39,947 nt of DNA from Pseudomonadota bacterium (lineage in GTDB: Bacteria; Desulfobacterota; Desulfarculia; Desulfarculales; Desulfarculaceae). Below, piece by piece: positions 8,281-17,620 of the stretch. A model generated the notes under the pieces. That model saw only the letters and a list, made by a program, of their open reading frames with translations, ran no database searches and was not told where the DNA came from. Position numbers and translations under genes: made by a program. Location: positions 1 through 39,947 of the forward strand of contig JAHIQI010000027.1 of assembly GCA_018902755.1 (NCBI GenBank), read 5' to 3'. The stretch's first letter is position 1. Every line of letters starts with the position of its first letter.

Positions 8281-9144
8281 ATGGATTACGCCATTCCCGC
8301 CGACCGCGTGGTAATCACCGTGGCCCAGACCGGGGCCATCACCAATAAGTCGCTAAACCCCAACGTGCCCGAGCAGCCGGCGGAGATCGCCCAATCGGCC
8401 TACGACTGCTTCAACGAGGGGGCGGCCATTGTGCACATCCACGCCCGGGACCCCCAGGGCGAGAATACCTCCGAGCTGTCCATTTTCGAGGACATCCATG
8501 GCCGCATCCGAGAAAAATGCGACTTGATCATCCAGGACAGCACGGGCGGCGGCCCCAACCTGACCCAGGAGCAGCGCGTCAATTGCATAAAGGCCAACCC
8601 GGACATGGCGTCCCTGAATATGGGCAGCATGATGCGGGTCGCGGGCCCTTACAAAGGCGTGCCCTTTTCGAACATGCCCGATGAGATCGACTGGTTCGTG
8701 GAGCAGATCACCCAGCGGGGTATCAAGCCGGAGATGGAGGTCTACAGCCACGCCATGCTCCAGGAGGTGCGCCGCCTGATCAAAGAGGGCCGGGTGCAAA
8801 AGCCCTACTACATCAACATCGTGCTGGGCATGCGCTACCAGGGGGCCGAAGCGGCCACCCCCAAGACCCTCACCTCCATGGTGGACAGCCTGCCTCCGGA
8901 CAGCATCTTCAACTGCACCGGGGTGGGCTCGGCCCAGACTCCCCTGGCCACCATGGCCATGATCATGGGCGGCTGCGTGCGGGTGGGCCTGGAAGACAAC
9001 ATCTACTACGCCAAGGGCGAACTGGCCCAAAGCAACGCCCAGTTGGTGGCCAAAGTGGTGCGCATAGCCCGCGAGTTGGGCAAGCAGCCGGCCACCCCGG
9101 CCGAGGCGCGCCAATACCTGGGCCTGCCCCCGGCCAAGGCCTAG
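8281..9144 (+). CDS. Beta-keto acid cleavage enzyme (BKACE, DUF849 family)
   Basis: This 287-residue cytoplasmic TIM-barrel enzyme belongs to the family of 3-keto-5-aminohexanoate cleavage enzyme. Family members use a divalent metal to condense a beta-keto acid with acetyl-CoA, giving acetoacetate and a new CoA thioester. The metal ligands are visible as His52 and His54 in the HIHARD motif and Glu238 in RVGLED. Arg234 and Asp239 match the catalytic Arg and Asp of the family. The STGGG loop is at 87-91. I chose the ATG at 8281 because AGAAAGGA lies about ten bases upstream; an in-frame ATG at 8254 has no ribosome-binding site and may sit at the transcription start. Known family members act on different beta-keto acids, including dehydrocarnitine, so the fold alone does not give the substrate. 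It is the first gene of the LacI-controlled cluster. Confidence 0.92.
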   Translation: MDYAIPADRVVITVAQTGAITNKSLNPNVPEQPAEIAQSAYDCFNEGAAIVHIHARDPQGENTSELSIFEDIHGRIREKCDLIIQDSTGGGPNLTQEQRVNCIKANPDMASLNMGSMMRVAGPYKGVPFSNMPDEIDWFVEQITQRGIKPEMEVYSHAMLQEVRRLIKEGRVQKPYYINIVLGMRYQGAEAATPKTLTSMVDSLPPDSIFNCTGVGSAQTPLATMAMIMGGCVRVGLEDNIYYAKGELAQSNAQLVAKVVRIARELGKQPATPAEARQYLGLPPAKA

Positions 9145-9172
9145 ACCGGGACGGAGCGAGGAAAGCAAGCAC

Positions 9173-10138
9173 ATGAACGCCGAGCAGATCAAAAACGTCG
9201 CCGTCATCGGCATGGGCACCATGGGGCCGGGCCTGGCCCAGGCCTTCGCCCTGGCCGGTTTTCAGGTCACCGGCTTTGACGCCAATCCGGACATGAAGGG
9301 ACAGTCCAGGAAAATATTCCAGGCCAACCTGGACAGCCTGGTGGAGTTCGGGGACCTGGAGCCCGCCAAGGCCCAGGCTGCGGCCTCCCGTCTCAACTTC
9401 GCCGACTCCCTGGCCGAGGCGGTGGCCCAGGCCGACCTGGTGGTGGAGGCGATCAGCGAAAAGCGCGCCATCAAGCGCCAAGTATACGCCCAAATCGCCG
9501 AGCACCTGGCGGCGGGCAGCCTGCTGTGGAGCAACACCTCCACCCTGAACATCTACGACCTGCTACCCGAGGAACTGATCCCCCGCTCCATCATCTCCCA
9601 CTGGTTCGCCCCGCCTCACATCATCCCTCTGGTGGAGGTGGTCAAGGACCCCAGGGTGGCCCCGGATACGGTGGAGACCACCCTGGCCCTGCTGGAAAAG
9701 CTGGGTAAAAAAGCCATCGTCATCGAAAAGTTCGTGCCCGGCTTCGTCATCAACCGCATCCAGCGCCTGCTGGGCTATGAAATTTTCCACCTGCTGGAGG
9801 GCGGCTACATCAGCCCCGAAGACCTGGACCTGGCGGTGAAGGCCAGCATCGCCCCGCGCATGATGCTTTTGGGCCTGGTGCAGCGCTACGACTTCACCGG
9901 CCTGGATCTCAGCGCCCGCAACCTGCAAGACCAGGAATTCTATGACCCCCCGCTGGACCACCACCCCGCCCCTCTTTTCTCCCTGGTGGACAAGGGACAC
10001 CTGGGGGTCAAGACCGGCCAGGGATTCTTCGACTATCGCGACAAGGACATCAGCGAAACCTTGCGCGATCGCGACCGTTATCTGATGCAAATAGTTAAGA
10101 GCCTGGATTTCTGCATTAAAAAAGAACGCCTAGTTTAA
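9173..10138 (+). CDS. 3-hydroxyacyl-CoA dehydrogenase-family NAD-dependent dehydrogenase
   Basis: This 321-residue enzyme has an N-terminal Rossmann domain (GMGTMG at 13-18) and a C-terminal helical domain like 3-hydroxybutyryl-CoA dehydrogenase. The catalytic His region reads SHWFAPPHIIPLVEVV, and the NRI(Q) segment that follows the NAD domain is present. This family oxidises a 3-hydroxy group to a 3-keto group, on a CoA ester or, in the carnitine and gulonate dehydrogenase branches, on a free acid. It lies 28 bases after the BKACE gene. The natural reading is that it makes the beta-keto acid that BKACE then cleaves, a pairing known from carnitine breakdown. Whether the substrate here is carnitine cannot be decided from sequence alone. 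Confidence 0.88.
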   Translation: MNAEQIKNVAVIGMGTMGPGLAQAFALAGFQVTGFDANPDMKGQSRKIFQANLDSLVEFGDLEPAKAQAAASRLNFADSLAEAVAQADLVVEAISEKRAIKRQVYAQIAEHLAAGSLLWSNTSTLNIYDLLPEELIPRSIISHWFAPPHIIPLVEVVKDPRVAPDTVETTLALLEKLGKKAIVIEKFVPGFVINRIQRLLGYEIFHLLEGGYISPEDLDLAVKASIAPRMMLLGLVQRYDFTGLDLSARNLQDQEFYDPPLDHHPAPLFSLVDKGHLGVKTGQGFFDYRDKDISETLRDRDRYLMQIVKSLDFCIKKERLV

Positions 10139-10187
10139 CTCCATGGGGAGAGCGGCCCCGCGCACTATCAAGGAAGGACTGCAAATC

Positions 10188-11867
10188 ATGACCGTTGGCG
10201 ACAGATTGGCGCAACTCTTGGCTGAAAGCGGCGTGGACCGCGTTTTCGGCGTGCCCGGCGGGCAAACCCTGCCCCTGTACGAAGGCATCCGCAAGAGCAA
10301 CGGAGCCATCAAGCACGTGCTCATGCGCGACGAGCGCAGCGCCGGCTTCGCGGCGGACGCCTACGCCCGCCTCACCGGCAAGCTGGGGGTTTGCGACGCC
10401 ACCGTCGGCCCCGGCGCCACCAACCTGCTCTCCCCCCTGGCCGAGGCCCACTGCTCCTCAATACCCATGCTGGCCATCATCTCCGACATCTCCCGCGCCT
10501 GGGAGCACCGCCGCGTGCGGGGCAACGCCTCCCAAGCCATGGAGCAGTTGGAGATGTTCAAGCCGGTGAGCAAGTGGCAGGTCACCCTGACCCAGCCCGC
10601 TTCCCTGGAAAACGTCATCGACCAGGCAATCAGGGTGGCGGTGAGCGGCCGCCCCGGCCCGGTGGTGGTGGCGGTGCCCGACGACCTGGGCGACCTGGAA
10701 ATCGACTGGCTGCGCCGGGTGCGCCCCGACGCCTCCTTCCCCCGCCACCGCAGCGCGCCCGAGCCCGCCCAGGTGCAGGCCGCCCGGGCAGCCCTCCTGC
10801 AGGCCAAAAAGCCGGTGCTGTTGGCGGGCGGCGGGGTGCATTCCTCCGGGGCCCTCAAGGAAGTGGCCGCCCTGGCCCGCAAGCTGGGCGCTCCGCTGGT
10901 CACCACCATCACCGGCAAGGGGGTCATGGCCGAGACCGATCCCCAGGTGTTCGGCGTGACCGGCTCCATGGGCAGCCCCAAGGCCAACGAGGTGGTGCGC
11001 CAGGCGGACCTGGTGTTCTTCATCGGCTGCAAGGCAGGCCAGTTGGCCACCTTCGGCTACGACTGCCCAGCCTACGGGGTGACCACCATCCACCTGGACA
11101 TCGACCCCGAGGAGATCGGGCGCAACTTCCCGGACAGCATCGCCCTGGTTGGCGACGCCCGTTTGGGCTTGGGCGACCTGCTGACATCCCTGGATGGCGA
11201 CAGCTTCGCCTACCAGTGGGACCTGGAGGCCCTGCGCCAAATCAACCAGCAGTGGTACGACGAAATGACCCTGCGGCCCCAAGTCCCCGGCGAGCCCCTG
11301 AAGGCCCAGGCGGTCACCCGCCTCATCGACCAGGCCATGGAGCCCGGCGACCTGGCGGTTTGCGACGCCAGCCTGCCCTCGGGATGGGCCGCGGCCTATC
11401 TGCGCCTAAAAGAGGCCGGGCGCTACTACATGGCCCCGCGCGGCCTGGCCGGGCTGGGTTGGGGGGCTCCTGCGGCGGTGGGCGCGGCCCTGGCCCGACC
11501 CGATGCCAAGCGGGTGTTTTTGTTCGCGGGCGACGGCGGCTATGCCTTCTCCATGCAGGAGATGGAGGTCATGGTGCGCCTGAAGCTGCCGGTGATCACC
11601 TGCCTGTTCAACAACAACGTGCTGGGCTGGATCAAGCACGTGCAGCTGGCCCGCTACGGCGACAACCACATCTCCACCGACTTCAGTCACATAGACTTCG
11701 CCACCGTGGCCAAGGGCTTTGGGGCCCGCAGCTACAAGGTAAACACCCTGGACGAACTCAGCGAAGCTCTGGAAAACGAACGCCGACCCGAGGGGCCGGC
11801 CATGATCGACATGACCACGGACCAGTACGAAACACCGGTGCTGCGCAACGCCTCGGGCGCGGCCTGA
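10188..11867 (+). CDS. Thiamine-diphosphate-dependent enzyme, acetolactate synthase-like
   Basis: This 559-residue enzyme has the three-domain layout of the acetolactate synthase/benzoylformate decarboxylase superfamily. The N-terminal domain binds the pyrimidine of ThDP, with the catalytic Glu49 in the RDERSA segment. The central domain is Rossmann-like (about 190-335). The C-terminal domain has the diphosphate motif GDGG (448-451) ending in NNN (475-477). The family makes or breaks C-C bonds next to a keto group. I chose the ATG at 10188 because AGGAAGGA lies about ten bases before it; an in-frame start at 10143 has no such site. No regulatory small subunit gene is nearby, so biosynthetic acetolactate synthase is unlikely and a catabolic decarboxylase, lyase or acyltransferase role fits better. 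The exact reaction is unknown. Confidence 0.85.
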   Translation: MTVGDRLAQLLAESGVDRVFGVPGGQTLPLYEGIRKSNGAIKHVLMRDERSAGFAADAYARLTGKLGVCDATVGPGATNLLSPLAEAHCSSIPMLAIISDISRAWEHRRVRGNASQAMEQLEMFKPVSKWQVTLTQPASLENVIDQAIRVAVSGRPGPVVVAVPDDLGDLEIDWLRRVRPDASFPRHRSAPEPAQVQAARAALLQAKKPVLLAGGGVHSSGALKEVAALARKLGAPLVTTITGKGVMAETDPQVFGVTGSMGSPKANEVVRQADLVFFIGCKAGQLATFGYDCPAYGVTTIHLDIDPEEIGRNFPDSIALVGDARLGLGDLLTSLDGDSFAYQWDLEALRQINQQWYDEMTLRPQVPGEPLKAQAVTRLIDQAMEPGDLAVCDASLPSGWAAAYLRLKEAGRYYMAPRGLAGLGWGAPAAVGAALARPDAKRVFLFAGDGGYAFSMQEMEVMVRLKLPVITCLFNNNVLGWIKHVQLARYGDNHISTDFSHIDFATVAKGFGARSYKVNTLDELSEALENERRPEGPAMIDMTTDQYETPVLRNASGAA

Positions 11868-11955
11868 GGAGCAACCCGGCGCGAGACCCGAGGGACATGA
11901 GAAGTTCTACCTGATTACAAGGTAGTGGACACGAACCTAGGGAAAGGAGAGTCGC

Positions 11956-12933
11956 ATGAGGCGTCTGAAATTGGGAACCATTTTGGCGGGCATCGCTGCC
12001 TTGTCGCTGGTGCTGCTGGGCGGCACGGCCATGGCTGCCTACCCGGACAAACCCGTCACCTTTATCGTCAACTATGGTGCGGGAGGCACCACCGACCTGA
12101 CCAGCCGTCTGCTTTGCTCCGTAGCCGAAAAGCCCCTGGGCCAGACCATCACCGTGGTGAACAAGCCCGGCGGCGGCGGCACGGTGGGCCCCACCTATTT
12201 GGCGACCCGCAAGCCCAACGGCTACACCATCGGCGTGACCAGCTTCTCGCCCATGGCCGTGGCCCCGCACATGATGAAGGTCAGCTACACCCTTAAGGAC
12301 TTCGCCTTCATCGCCGGCGTGTGCCGTTACCTCTACGGCGTGGCCGTGGCGGCCAACTCGCCCTACAAGACCTGGGCCGACCTGATGAAAGCCATCGAGA
12401 GCGGCAAGCGCCTGACCATGGCTACCCCCAGCCCGGTGCAGGCCATCCTGTTCCCGCGCTTGGCCAAGTTCACCGGCAAGAAAATGGATAACGTGGTCTG
12501 GGTGCGCTACAAGTCCGGCAAGGAGACCACCGTGGCGCTCTTGGGCGGTCACGTGGACCTGATCGTGGGCAACCCCATGGACATCGCTCCCCAGGTGAAG
12601 ACCGGTGAGCTGCGCATGCTGGCTTCCTGCAGCCCGGTGCGCTGGCCCCTGCTGCCCGACGTGCCCACCCTGCACGAGCTGGGCTACAAGGTCGACATCG
12701 ACTCCTGGTTGGGTTTTGCCGCTCCGGCGGGCATCAAGGAAGACCGCCGCGCCAAGCTGCAGAACGCCTTCAAGGTCGCCGTCGAGGACAAGAACATCCA
12801 GAAAAAGATGATCGACCTGGGCATGGCCCCCATGTTCATGAGCGGCGCTGAGTACAACCAGTTCTGCGAGAAGGGCTTTGTTGAAATGGGCGCGGACCTC
12901 AAGACCGTGGGCCTGGAAAAGAAGAAGAAATAA
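11956..12933 (+). CDS. Tripartite tricarboxylate transporter substrate-binding protein (TctC/BUG family)
   Basis: This 325-residue periplasmic binding protein has a signal peptide with a likely cut after AMA near residue 27. The mature start YPDKPVTFIV and the GAGGTTD loop, which contacts carboxylates in this family, are both present. GGGGTVG at about 73-79 is also typical. It captures a carboxylic acid and delivers it to the membrane protein encoded downstream. GGAAAGGAGAG provides a strong ribosome-binding site. It lies within the BKACE cluster, so the imported acid is probably the cluster substrate. Family members bind citrate, aromatic acids, amino acids or other acids, so the ligand is open. 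Confidence 0.9.
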   Translation: MRRLKLGTILAGIAALSLVLLGGTAMAAYPDKPVTFIVNYGAGGTTDLTSRLLCSVAEKPLGQTITVVNKPGGGGTVGPTYLATRKPNGYTIGVTSFSPMAVAPHMMKVSYTLKDFAFIAGVCRYLYGVAVAANSPYKTWADLMKAIESGKRLTMATPSPVQAILFPRLAKFTGKKMDNVVWVRYKSGKETTVALLGGHVDLIVGNPMDIAPQVKTGELRMLASCSPVRWPLLPDVPTLHELGYKVDIDSWLGFAAPAGIKEDRRAKLQNAFKVAVEDKNIQKKMIDLGMAPMFMSGAEYNQFCEKGFVEMGADLKTVGLEKKKK

Positions 12934-12998
12934 CACCCGGCAGACCGGGCGATGGGTGGCTCTTGGCCGCTGCACATGAGCGACGCTCTCAACTTTTG

Positions 12999-13052
12999 AC
13001 CGGGAAAAGCCTTGCGGCTTTCTAACCGACGGCCGCAAGGCGTTTCCCCGGT
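12999..13052 (+). other. Imperfect long inverted repeat between tctC and tctAB
   Basis: GCCTTGCGGC (13009-13018) pairs perfectly with GCCGCAAGGC (13032-13041). The arms extend outward imperfectly to ACCGGG/CCCCGGTT, giving a hairpin of about 20 bp. No T-run follows directly. Like the hairpin at 2320, it comes after a binding-protein gene and before its membrane partner, so it may adjust their relative amounts. The rest of the 194-base gap holds only a probable leader for the next gene. Confidence 0.65.
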
Positions 13053-13127
13053 TCACCAGGCGGGAGCCACCCCATTTTTCACATCCATGGGTCCAAGTGA
13101 CGCGACGCCGCCATTTGAGGAGTAAAC

Positions 13128-15173
13128 ATGTGGGACTTACTATTTAACGGTTTCGCCGAAATCCTGGCCCCAGGCAACCTGATATACCTGTTGGGCGGGG
13201 TCACGGTGGGTATCATCCTGGGTGCCATTCCCGGGCTGACCGCCACCATGGGCATAGCCATGGTCATCCCCCTGACCCTAACCCTGCCCCCCATACCCAG
13301 CCTGATGATGCTCATGGGGGCCTACAAGGGCGGCATCTTCGGCGGCTCCATCGCGGCGATCCTCTTATGCGCGCCGGGAACATCGGCGGCCGCGGCCACT
13401 GTAGCCGACGGCCATGCCCTAGCCAAAGCGGGCAAGGCCATAAAGGCGCTCAAAATTTCGCTGACCGCCTCGGTGATAGGCGACACCTTCAGCGACATCG
13501 TACTGATTTTCCTGGCCGTGAACCTGGCCCGGGTGGCCCTGCAGTTCGGCCCCGGCGAGTTCACCGCCGTGGCCATCATGGCTCTGACCATCGTGGGTCC
13601 GGCCTCGGGCAAGTCCTTGCTCAAGGGGCTGATAACCGCGGTGGGCGGCCTGATGCTGGCCCTCATCGGCCTGGACCCCGGCACCTCCCTGCCGCGGCTC
13701 ACCTTCGACCTCAACGAGTTGGTTGATGGTATCGCCCTGGTGCCCATGCTCATCGGCCTGCTGACCATCCCCGAAATCATGGCCCAGTATGAGAAGCGAG
13801 TTAAGGCGGTGAAGGCGCACATTCCTCCACCGTCCTGCAAGGACGACACCCGCATCACCCGCAAGGACTGGAAGCAGATGGTGCGCCCCATGATCAGCGG
13901 ATCCCTGCTGGGCACCACCATCGGCATCATCCCCGGCTTGGGGCCCACCCTAGGCGCCTTCATGGGCTACGATGCGGCCTGGCGGCAATCCAAGCACCGC
14001 GAGGAGTTCGGCCGGGGCTCGGTGGAGGGCATCGCCGGAGCCGAGTCCGGCAACAACGCGGTGAGCGGGGCCAACCTAGTGCCCTTGTTGGGCCTGGGCG
14101 TGCCTGGTGACGTGGAGGCGGCCATCCTGGTGGGAGCCTTCCTGATCCACGATCTGACCCCCGGTCCCTTGATCTTCCAGGAAGCGCCCAACGTGATCTA
14201 TGGCCTGTACGCGGGCCTGCTCATGGCCAACCTGCTTCTTTACGTTATCGCCCGCGGCTTGTTGCCCAGCTTCACCAAGGCGGCGGGGCTAAGGGTAACC
14301 ATCATCTTCCCGGTGATGCTGGTACTGTGCGCGGTGGGCTCCTATGCCTTTAACCAGAGCCTGTTCGACGTGGGCGTGACCTTCGGCTTCGGCCTGCTGG
14401 GCTACGGCCTGAACAAGCTGAACTTCCCTCGGGCCACCTTCCTCATCGGATTCATCCTGGGGCCCTTGCTTGAAGACAACTTCCGCCGGGCCATGGTTAT
14501 CAGCGAAGGCCACGCGGACATACTCTTCGAAAGCCCGCTGTCCATCGGCCTGTGGATATTCACCGTGATTTCGGTGGGCACCATTCTCTACAGCAAATGG
14601 CGGCAGCGCCAACGGGTGGCGGCCCTGGCCCCGCCCACGCCCCAGGAAAGCGAAGAGATATTGGAAGTCCCCGCCGATGGCGAAAGCAAGGGCGGGTATC
14701 TGCGCATATCCAACTTCGCCATGCAACTGGGCGGCGCGCTGGTAATCTTCTGCTTCTTCCTGTTCTGCTACCTGGTGGTCTTCCCGGCCCAAGTGGAAAC
14801 CCCCGGTGGTTTCGGGGTCTCGGCCCTGCTGTTCCCCAACTCGCTGTTGTTCCTGGGCCTGCTGTTCTCGGGCCTGCTGGCGCTGGACCATATTCGCCGG
14901 CGCAAGACCTACGGCTACAGCAAGATGAACTACACCGCAGCGATCAGGGTGTGCAGCTACGTAATAGGTATGGTCCTTTACATCCTGGGCCTGGAGTACC
15001 TGGGCTTCATGATCAGCTCCATCCTGGGCATCCTGGGCTTCTGCATCCTCCTGGGCGAGCGCAAGATGGTGGTGGTGGGTCCCCTGGCCGTCCTGGCTCC
15101 CCTGGCGATCTACCTGCTGTTCGAGCACGGGCTGGGGGTTCAGCTCCCGGGCATGCCTTGGCTTGATTCCTAA
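13128..15173 (+). CDS. Fused TctA-TctB tripartite tricarboxylate transporter membrane protein
   Basis: This 681-residue protein joins the large and small membrane subunits of the secondary transporter. Residues 1 to about 490 are TctA-like: around ten or more hydrophobic segments, the GAIPGLTATMG motif, the YKGGIFGGSIAAILL motif and a second repeat with GIIPGLGPTLGAFMGY. A charged linker rich in Glu and Pro (about 488-520) follows. Residues about 522-681 are TctB-like with four hydrophobic segments. TctA and TctB are usually separate genes, but fusions occur in the family. Together with the TctC protein upstream it should import a carboxylate using the ion gradient. It is in the LacI-linked cluster. 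Confidence 0.88.
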   Translation: MWDLLFNGFAEILAPGNLIYLLGGVTVGIILGAIPGLTATMGIAMVIPLTLTLPPIPSLMMLMGAYKGGIFGGSIAAILLCAPGTSAAAATVADGHALAKAGKAIKALKISLTASVIGDTFSDIVLIFLAVNLARVALQFGPGEFTAVAIMALTIVGPASGKSLLKGLITAVGGLMLALIGLDPGTSLPRLTFDLNELVDGIALVPMLIGLLTIPEIMAQYEKRVKAVKAHIPPPSCKDDTRITRKDWKQMVRPMISGSLLGTTIGIIPGLGPTLGAFMGYDAAWRQSKHREEFGRGSVEGIAGAESGNNAVSGANLVPLLGLGVPGDVEAAILVGAFLIHDLTPGPLIFQEAPNVIYGLYAGLLMANLLLYVIARGLLPSFTKAAGLRVTIIFPVMLVLCAVGSYAFNQSLFDVGVTFGFGLLGYGLNKLNFPRATFLIGFILGPLLEDNFRRAMVISEGHADILFESPLSIGLWIFTVISVGTILYSKWRQRQRVAALAPPTPQESEEILEVPADGESKGGYLRISNFAMQLGGALVIFCFFLFCYLVVFPAQVETPGGFGVSALLFPNSLLFLGLLFSGLLALDHIRRRKTYGYSKMNYTAAIRVCSYVIGMVLYILGLEYLGFMISSILGILGFCILLGERKMVVVGPLAVLAPLAIYLLFEHGLGVQLPGMPWLDS

Positions 15174-15180
15174 AAGCAAA

Positions 15181-15215
15181 CCTCAGGCCTCTCGGCGCTG
15201 CCGGGAGGCCTGAGG
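15181..15215 (+). terminator. Hairpin after tctAB, possible partial terminator
   Basis: CCTCAGGCCTC (15181-15191) pairs perfectly with GAGGCCTGAGG (15205-15215), and the loop can form a further CGGC/GCCG stem. Only TAAAAT follows, not a T-run, so termination may be partial. It divides the cluster into a transport and cleavage half and a redox and thiolase half. Read-through into the next gene 42 bases later is possible. Confidence 0.6.
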
Positions 15216-15256
15216 TAAAATAGATCAGTATGGCTTGAACAAGAATTGGAGACAGC

Positions 15257-16240
15257 ATGCAAGCGGTACTGGTTAAGTCTCCCGGAGGCTCCGACCAACT
15301 CTACCTGGGCCAGGCGCCCGACCCCCAACTCAAAGAGCATCAGGTCCTGGTGAAAATCAAGGCGGCCGGTGTGAACCGGGCCGACACCTTGCAGCGCCGT
15401 GGCCAGTATCCCCCTCCTCCCGGCGAAAGCGACATCCTGGGCCTGGAGATGGCCGGCGAAGTGGTGGAGGCCGGTCCGGGCTGCGAGCGCCTCAAGCCCG
15501 GCGACAAGGTCTTCGGCATCCTTTCCGGCGGCGGCTACGCCGAGTACGTGGCCCTGGACGAAGGCCTGGCAATGCCCATACCAGAGGGCATCGCCTTTGA
15601 GCAGGCGGCGGGCATGGCCGAGGTGTTCCTCACCGCCTATCAGGCCCTCTTCTGGCTGGGCAGGCTGCAACCCGGCGAAAACGTGCTGATCCACGCCGGG
15701 GCCAGCGGAGTGGGCACCGCGGCCACCCAGTTGGCCAAGCTGGCCGGGGCCAGGGTGCTGGTGACCGCCAGTTCCCAGGAGAAGTTGAAAGCCTGCCGCG
15801 CCCTGGGGGCCGACGTGGGCATCAACTACAAGCAGGAAGATTTCCCCACCAGGGTGATGGAGGCCACGGACAAGCATGGGGCCGACGTGCTCATCGACTT
15901 CATCGCGGCCGCTTATTATCAGCGCAACCTGGCCTCCCTGGCCCTGGATGGCCGCATGGTCATGCTGGCCTTTATCGGCGGGCATCTGGCCGAATCGGTG
16001 GATTTGCGCCCCATGCTGGGCAAGCGCATAACGGTGATGGGCACCACCCTGCGCAGCCGCACCCTGGATTATCGGGTCAGGCTGAGCCGGGAGTTCACTG
16101 CCAAGTATCTGGCCAAGTTCACCAGCGGCGAGATCAAGCCCGTCCTTGACAGCGTGATCCCTTGGAGCGATGTTAGGGCGGCCCATGAACGCATTGAAGC
16201 CAACTTGAACGTTGGCAAAATAATACTGCGGATATCCTGA
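15257..16240 (+). CDS. NAD(P)H-quinone oxidoreductase, PIG3-like zinc-independent MDR family
   Basis: This 327-residue cytoplasmic oxidoreductase belongs to the medium-chain dehydrogenase/reductase superfamily, in the quinone oxidoreductase branch. The N-terminal GroES-like domain has the signature NRADTLQRRGQYPPPPG. The nucleotide-binding motif HAGASGVGTAA is near residue 146. Zinc ligands of classical alcohol dehydrogenases are absent, as expected for this branch. The C-terminal GTTLRSRTLDY segment is typical of PIG3-like proteins. These enzymes reduce quinones or the double bond of enones and enoyl compounds with NADPH. In this cluster reduction of an unsaturated intermediate is possible. 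The exact role is unknown. Confidence 0.88.
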   Translation: MQAVLVKSPGGSDQLYLGQAPDPQLKEHQVLVKIKAAGVNRADTLQRRGQYPPPPGESDILGLEMAGEVVEAGPGCERLKPGDKVFGILSGGGYAEYVALDEGLAMPIPEGIAFEQAAGMAEVFLTAYQALFWLGRLQPGENVLIHAGASGVGTAATQLAKLAGARVLVTASSQEKLKACRALGADVGINYKQEDFPTRVMEATDKHGADVLIDFIAAAYYQRNLASLALDGRMVMLAFIGGHLAESVDLRPMLGKRITVMGTTLRSRTLDYRVRLSREFTAKYLAKFTSGEIKPVLDSVIPWSDVRAAHERIEANLNVGKIILRIS

Positions 16241-16341
16241 GCCGGAGCGTAAGCGGACACTGGCCACGGGACCAATTTTGCAGCGCTGAGACAAGACACC
16301 GCCGGGATGATCCGCAGGCTAAATTATAGGAGAAAGTCCCC

Positions 16342-17601
16342 ATGAAAATTATGATTTGCGGCGCAGTGCGCACTCCCATCGGCAATTACATCGGCGCTCT
16401 GCGCGATGTCCCCACATACAAGCTGGGCGCTTTGGTCCTCAATGAAGCCGTCAAGCGGGCCGGAGTGGACCCGGCCAAGGTCGACGACGTCATCATGGGC
16501 CAGTCCTATCAGAACGGCGAATCGGTGAACATCGCCCGCATGTCGCTGTTGGCCGCCGGTTGGCCGGACCACGTGACCGGCCTGAGCATCGACCGCCGCT
16601 GCCTGTCGGGCCTGGACGCCATTTGTTTGGGAGCCATGAAGATCATGAGCGGCTTCGCCGACATCGTGGTGGCCGGCGGGGTGGACAGCATGAGCCGGGC
16701 CGAGTTCTACATCCCCGGCGAGTTCATGAAGTGGGGCGTGGGCGGAGCCAATGACCCCAAGTGGGGCTTCATGCCCCGGGGCCACGGGGCCATGTCCATG
16801 TGGGGCATCCCCTTGTTCGACCGCATCCAGCGGGCCAGGGTGATGTCCCAGCCCGTGGAGCGCTACGGCGAGCTCAACTCCATGATGACCTGGGCCGAGG
16901 CCGCCGCCAAGGCCGAAGGCGTGACCAGGGAAGAGGCCGACCGCTGGTCCCTGCGCAGCCATCAAAGGGCCATCGCGGCCATAGACGCGGGCAAGTTCGA
17001 TGAGGAGATCGTGCCCGTGGAAGTGCCCGGCAAAAAGGGGGAGGTCAAGCTGGTCTCCCAGGACGAGCCGCCGCGGCGCGATTCCTCCCTGGAGCGCCTG
17101 GCCAAGCTGCCCACGGTATACCCCGACGGCATCTGCACCGCGGGCAACTCCAGCACCGAAAACGACGGTGCGGCCGCCCTGGTGCTGATGAGCGAAGAGA
17201 CCGCTCAAAAGCTGGGGGCCAAGCCCCTGGGCCACTTGGTATCCTTCGGCATCGCCGCCTCGGACCCGGCCCTCACCTACCCCGCCGTACCGGCCTCGGT
17301 CAACAAGGCCCTGGACAAGGCGGGCATGACCCTGGACCAGATGGAGCTCATCGAGATTCAGGAAGCCTTCGCCGCCCAGGTCTTGGCCGACGCCAAGCTC
17401 ATGGGTCTGACCTACGAGGACATGGACCCTATCGTCAACGTCAACGGCTCGGGCATCTCCCTTGGCCATCCCATCGGAGCCACCGGGGCCATGCGCATGG
17501 TCACTTTGCTGCACGAGATGCAGCGCCGGGGCGCCAACTTCGGCATGGAAACCATCTGCGGCGGCGGCGGTCAGGGCATCGCCGCCATCGTGGGCCGTTA
17601 G
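16342..17601 (+). CDS. Thiolase (acetyl-CoA acetyltransferase family), cluster 2
   Basis: This 419-residue enzyme makes or cleaves beta-ketoacyl-CoA with CoA. The nucleophile is Cys87 in RRCLSGLDA (the usual motif is CGSGLQA, so the flanks differ). The other catalytic residues are His376 in LGHPIGATG and Cys406 in CGGGGQG. The protein is about 25 residues longer than the usual 390. Most of the extra length is in the Trp- and Met-rich loop at about 130-165. An acetoacetyl-CoA thiolase role would fit a BKACE cluster, because acetoacetate is the BKACE product, but the unusual loop may mean another acyl-CoA. It lies 19 bases upstream of the hydroxyacid dehydrogenase. Confidence 0.9.
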   Translation: MKIMICGAVRTPIGNYIGALRDVPTYKLGALVLNEAVKRAGVDPAKVDDVIMGQSYQNGESVNIARMSLLAAGWPDHVTGLSIDRRCLSGLDAICLGAMKIMSGFADIVVAGGVDSMSRAEFYIPGEFMKWGVGGANDPKWGFMPRGHGAMSMWGIPLFDRIQRARVMSQPVERYGELNSMMTWAEAAAKAEGVTREEADRWSLRSHQRAIAAIDAGKFDEEIVPVEVPGKKGEVKLVSQDEPPRRDSSLERLAKLPTVYPDGICTAGNSSTENDGAAALVLMSEETAQKLGAKPLGHLVSFGIAASDPALTYPAVPASVNKALDKAGMTLDQMELIEIQEAFAAQVLADAKLMGLTYEDMDPIVNVNGSGISLGHPIGATGAMRMVTLLHEMQRRGANFGMETICGGGGQGIAAIVGR

Positions 17602-17620
17602 GCTTACAGAAGGCAACGCC

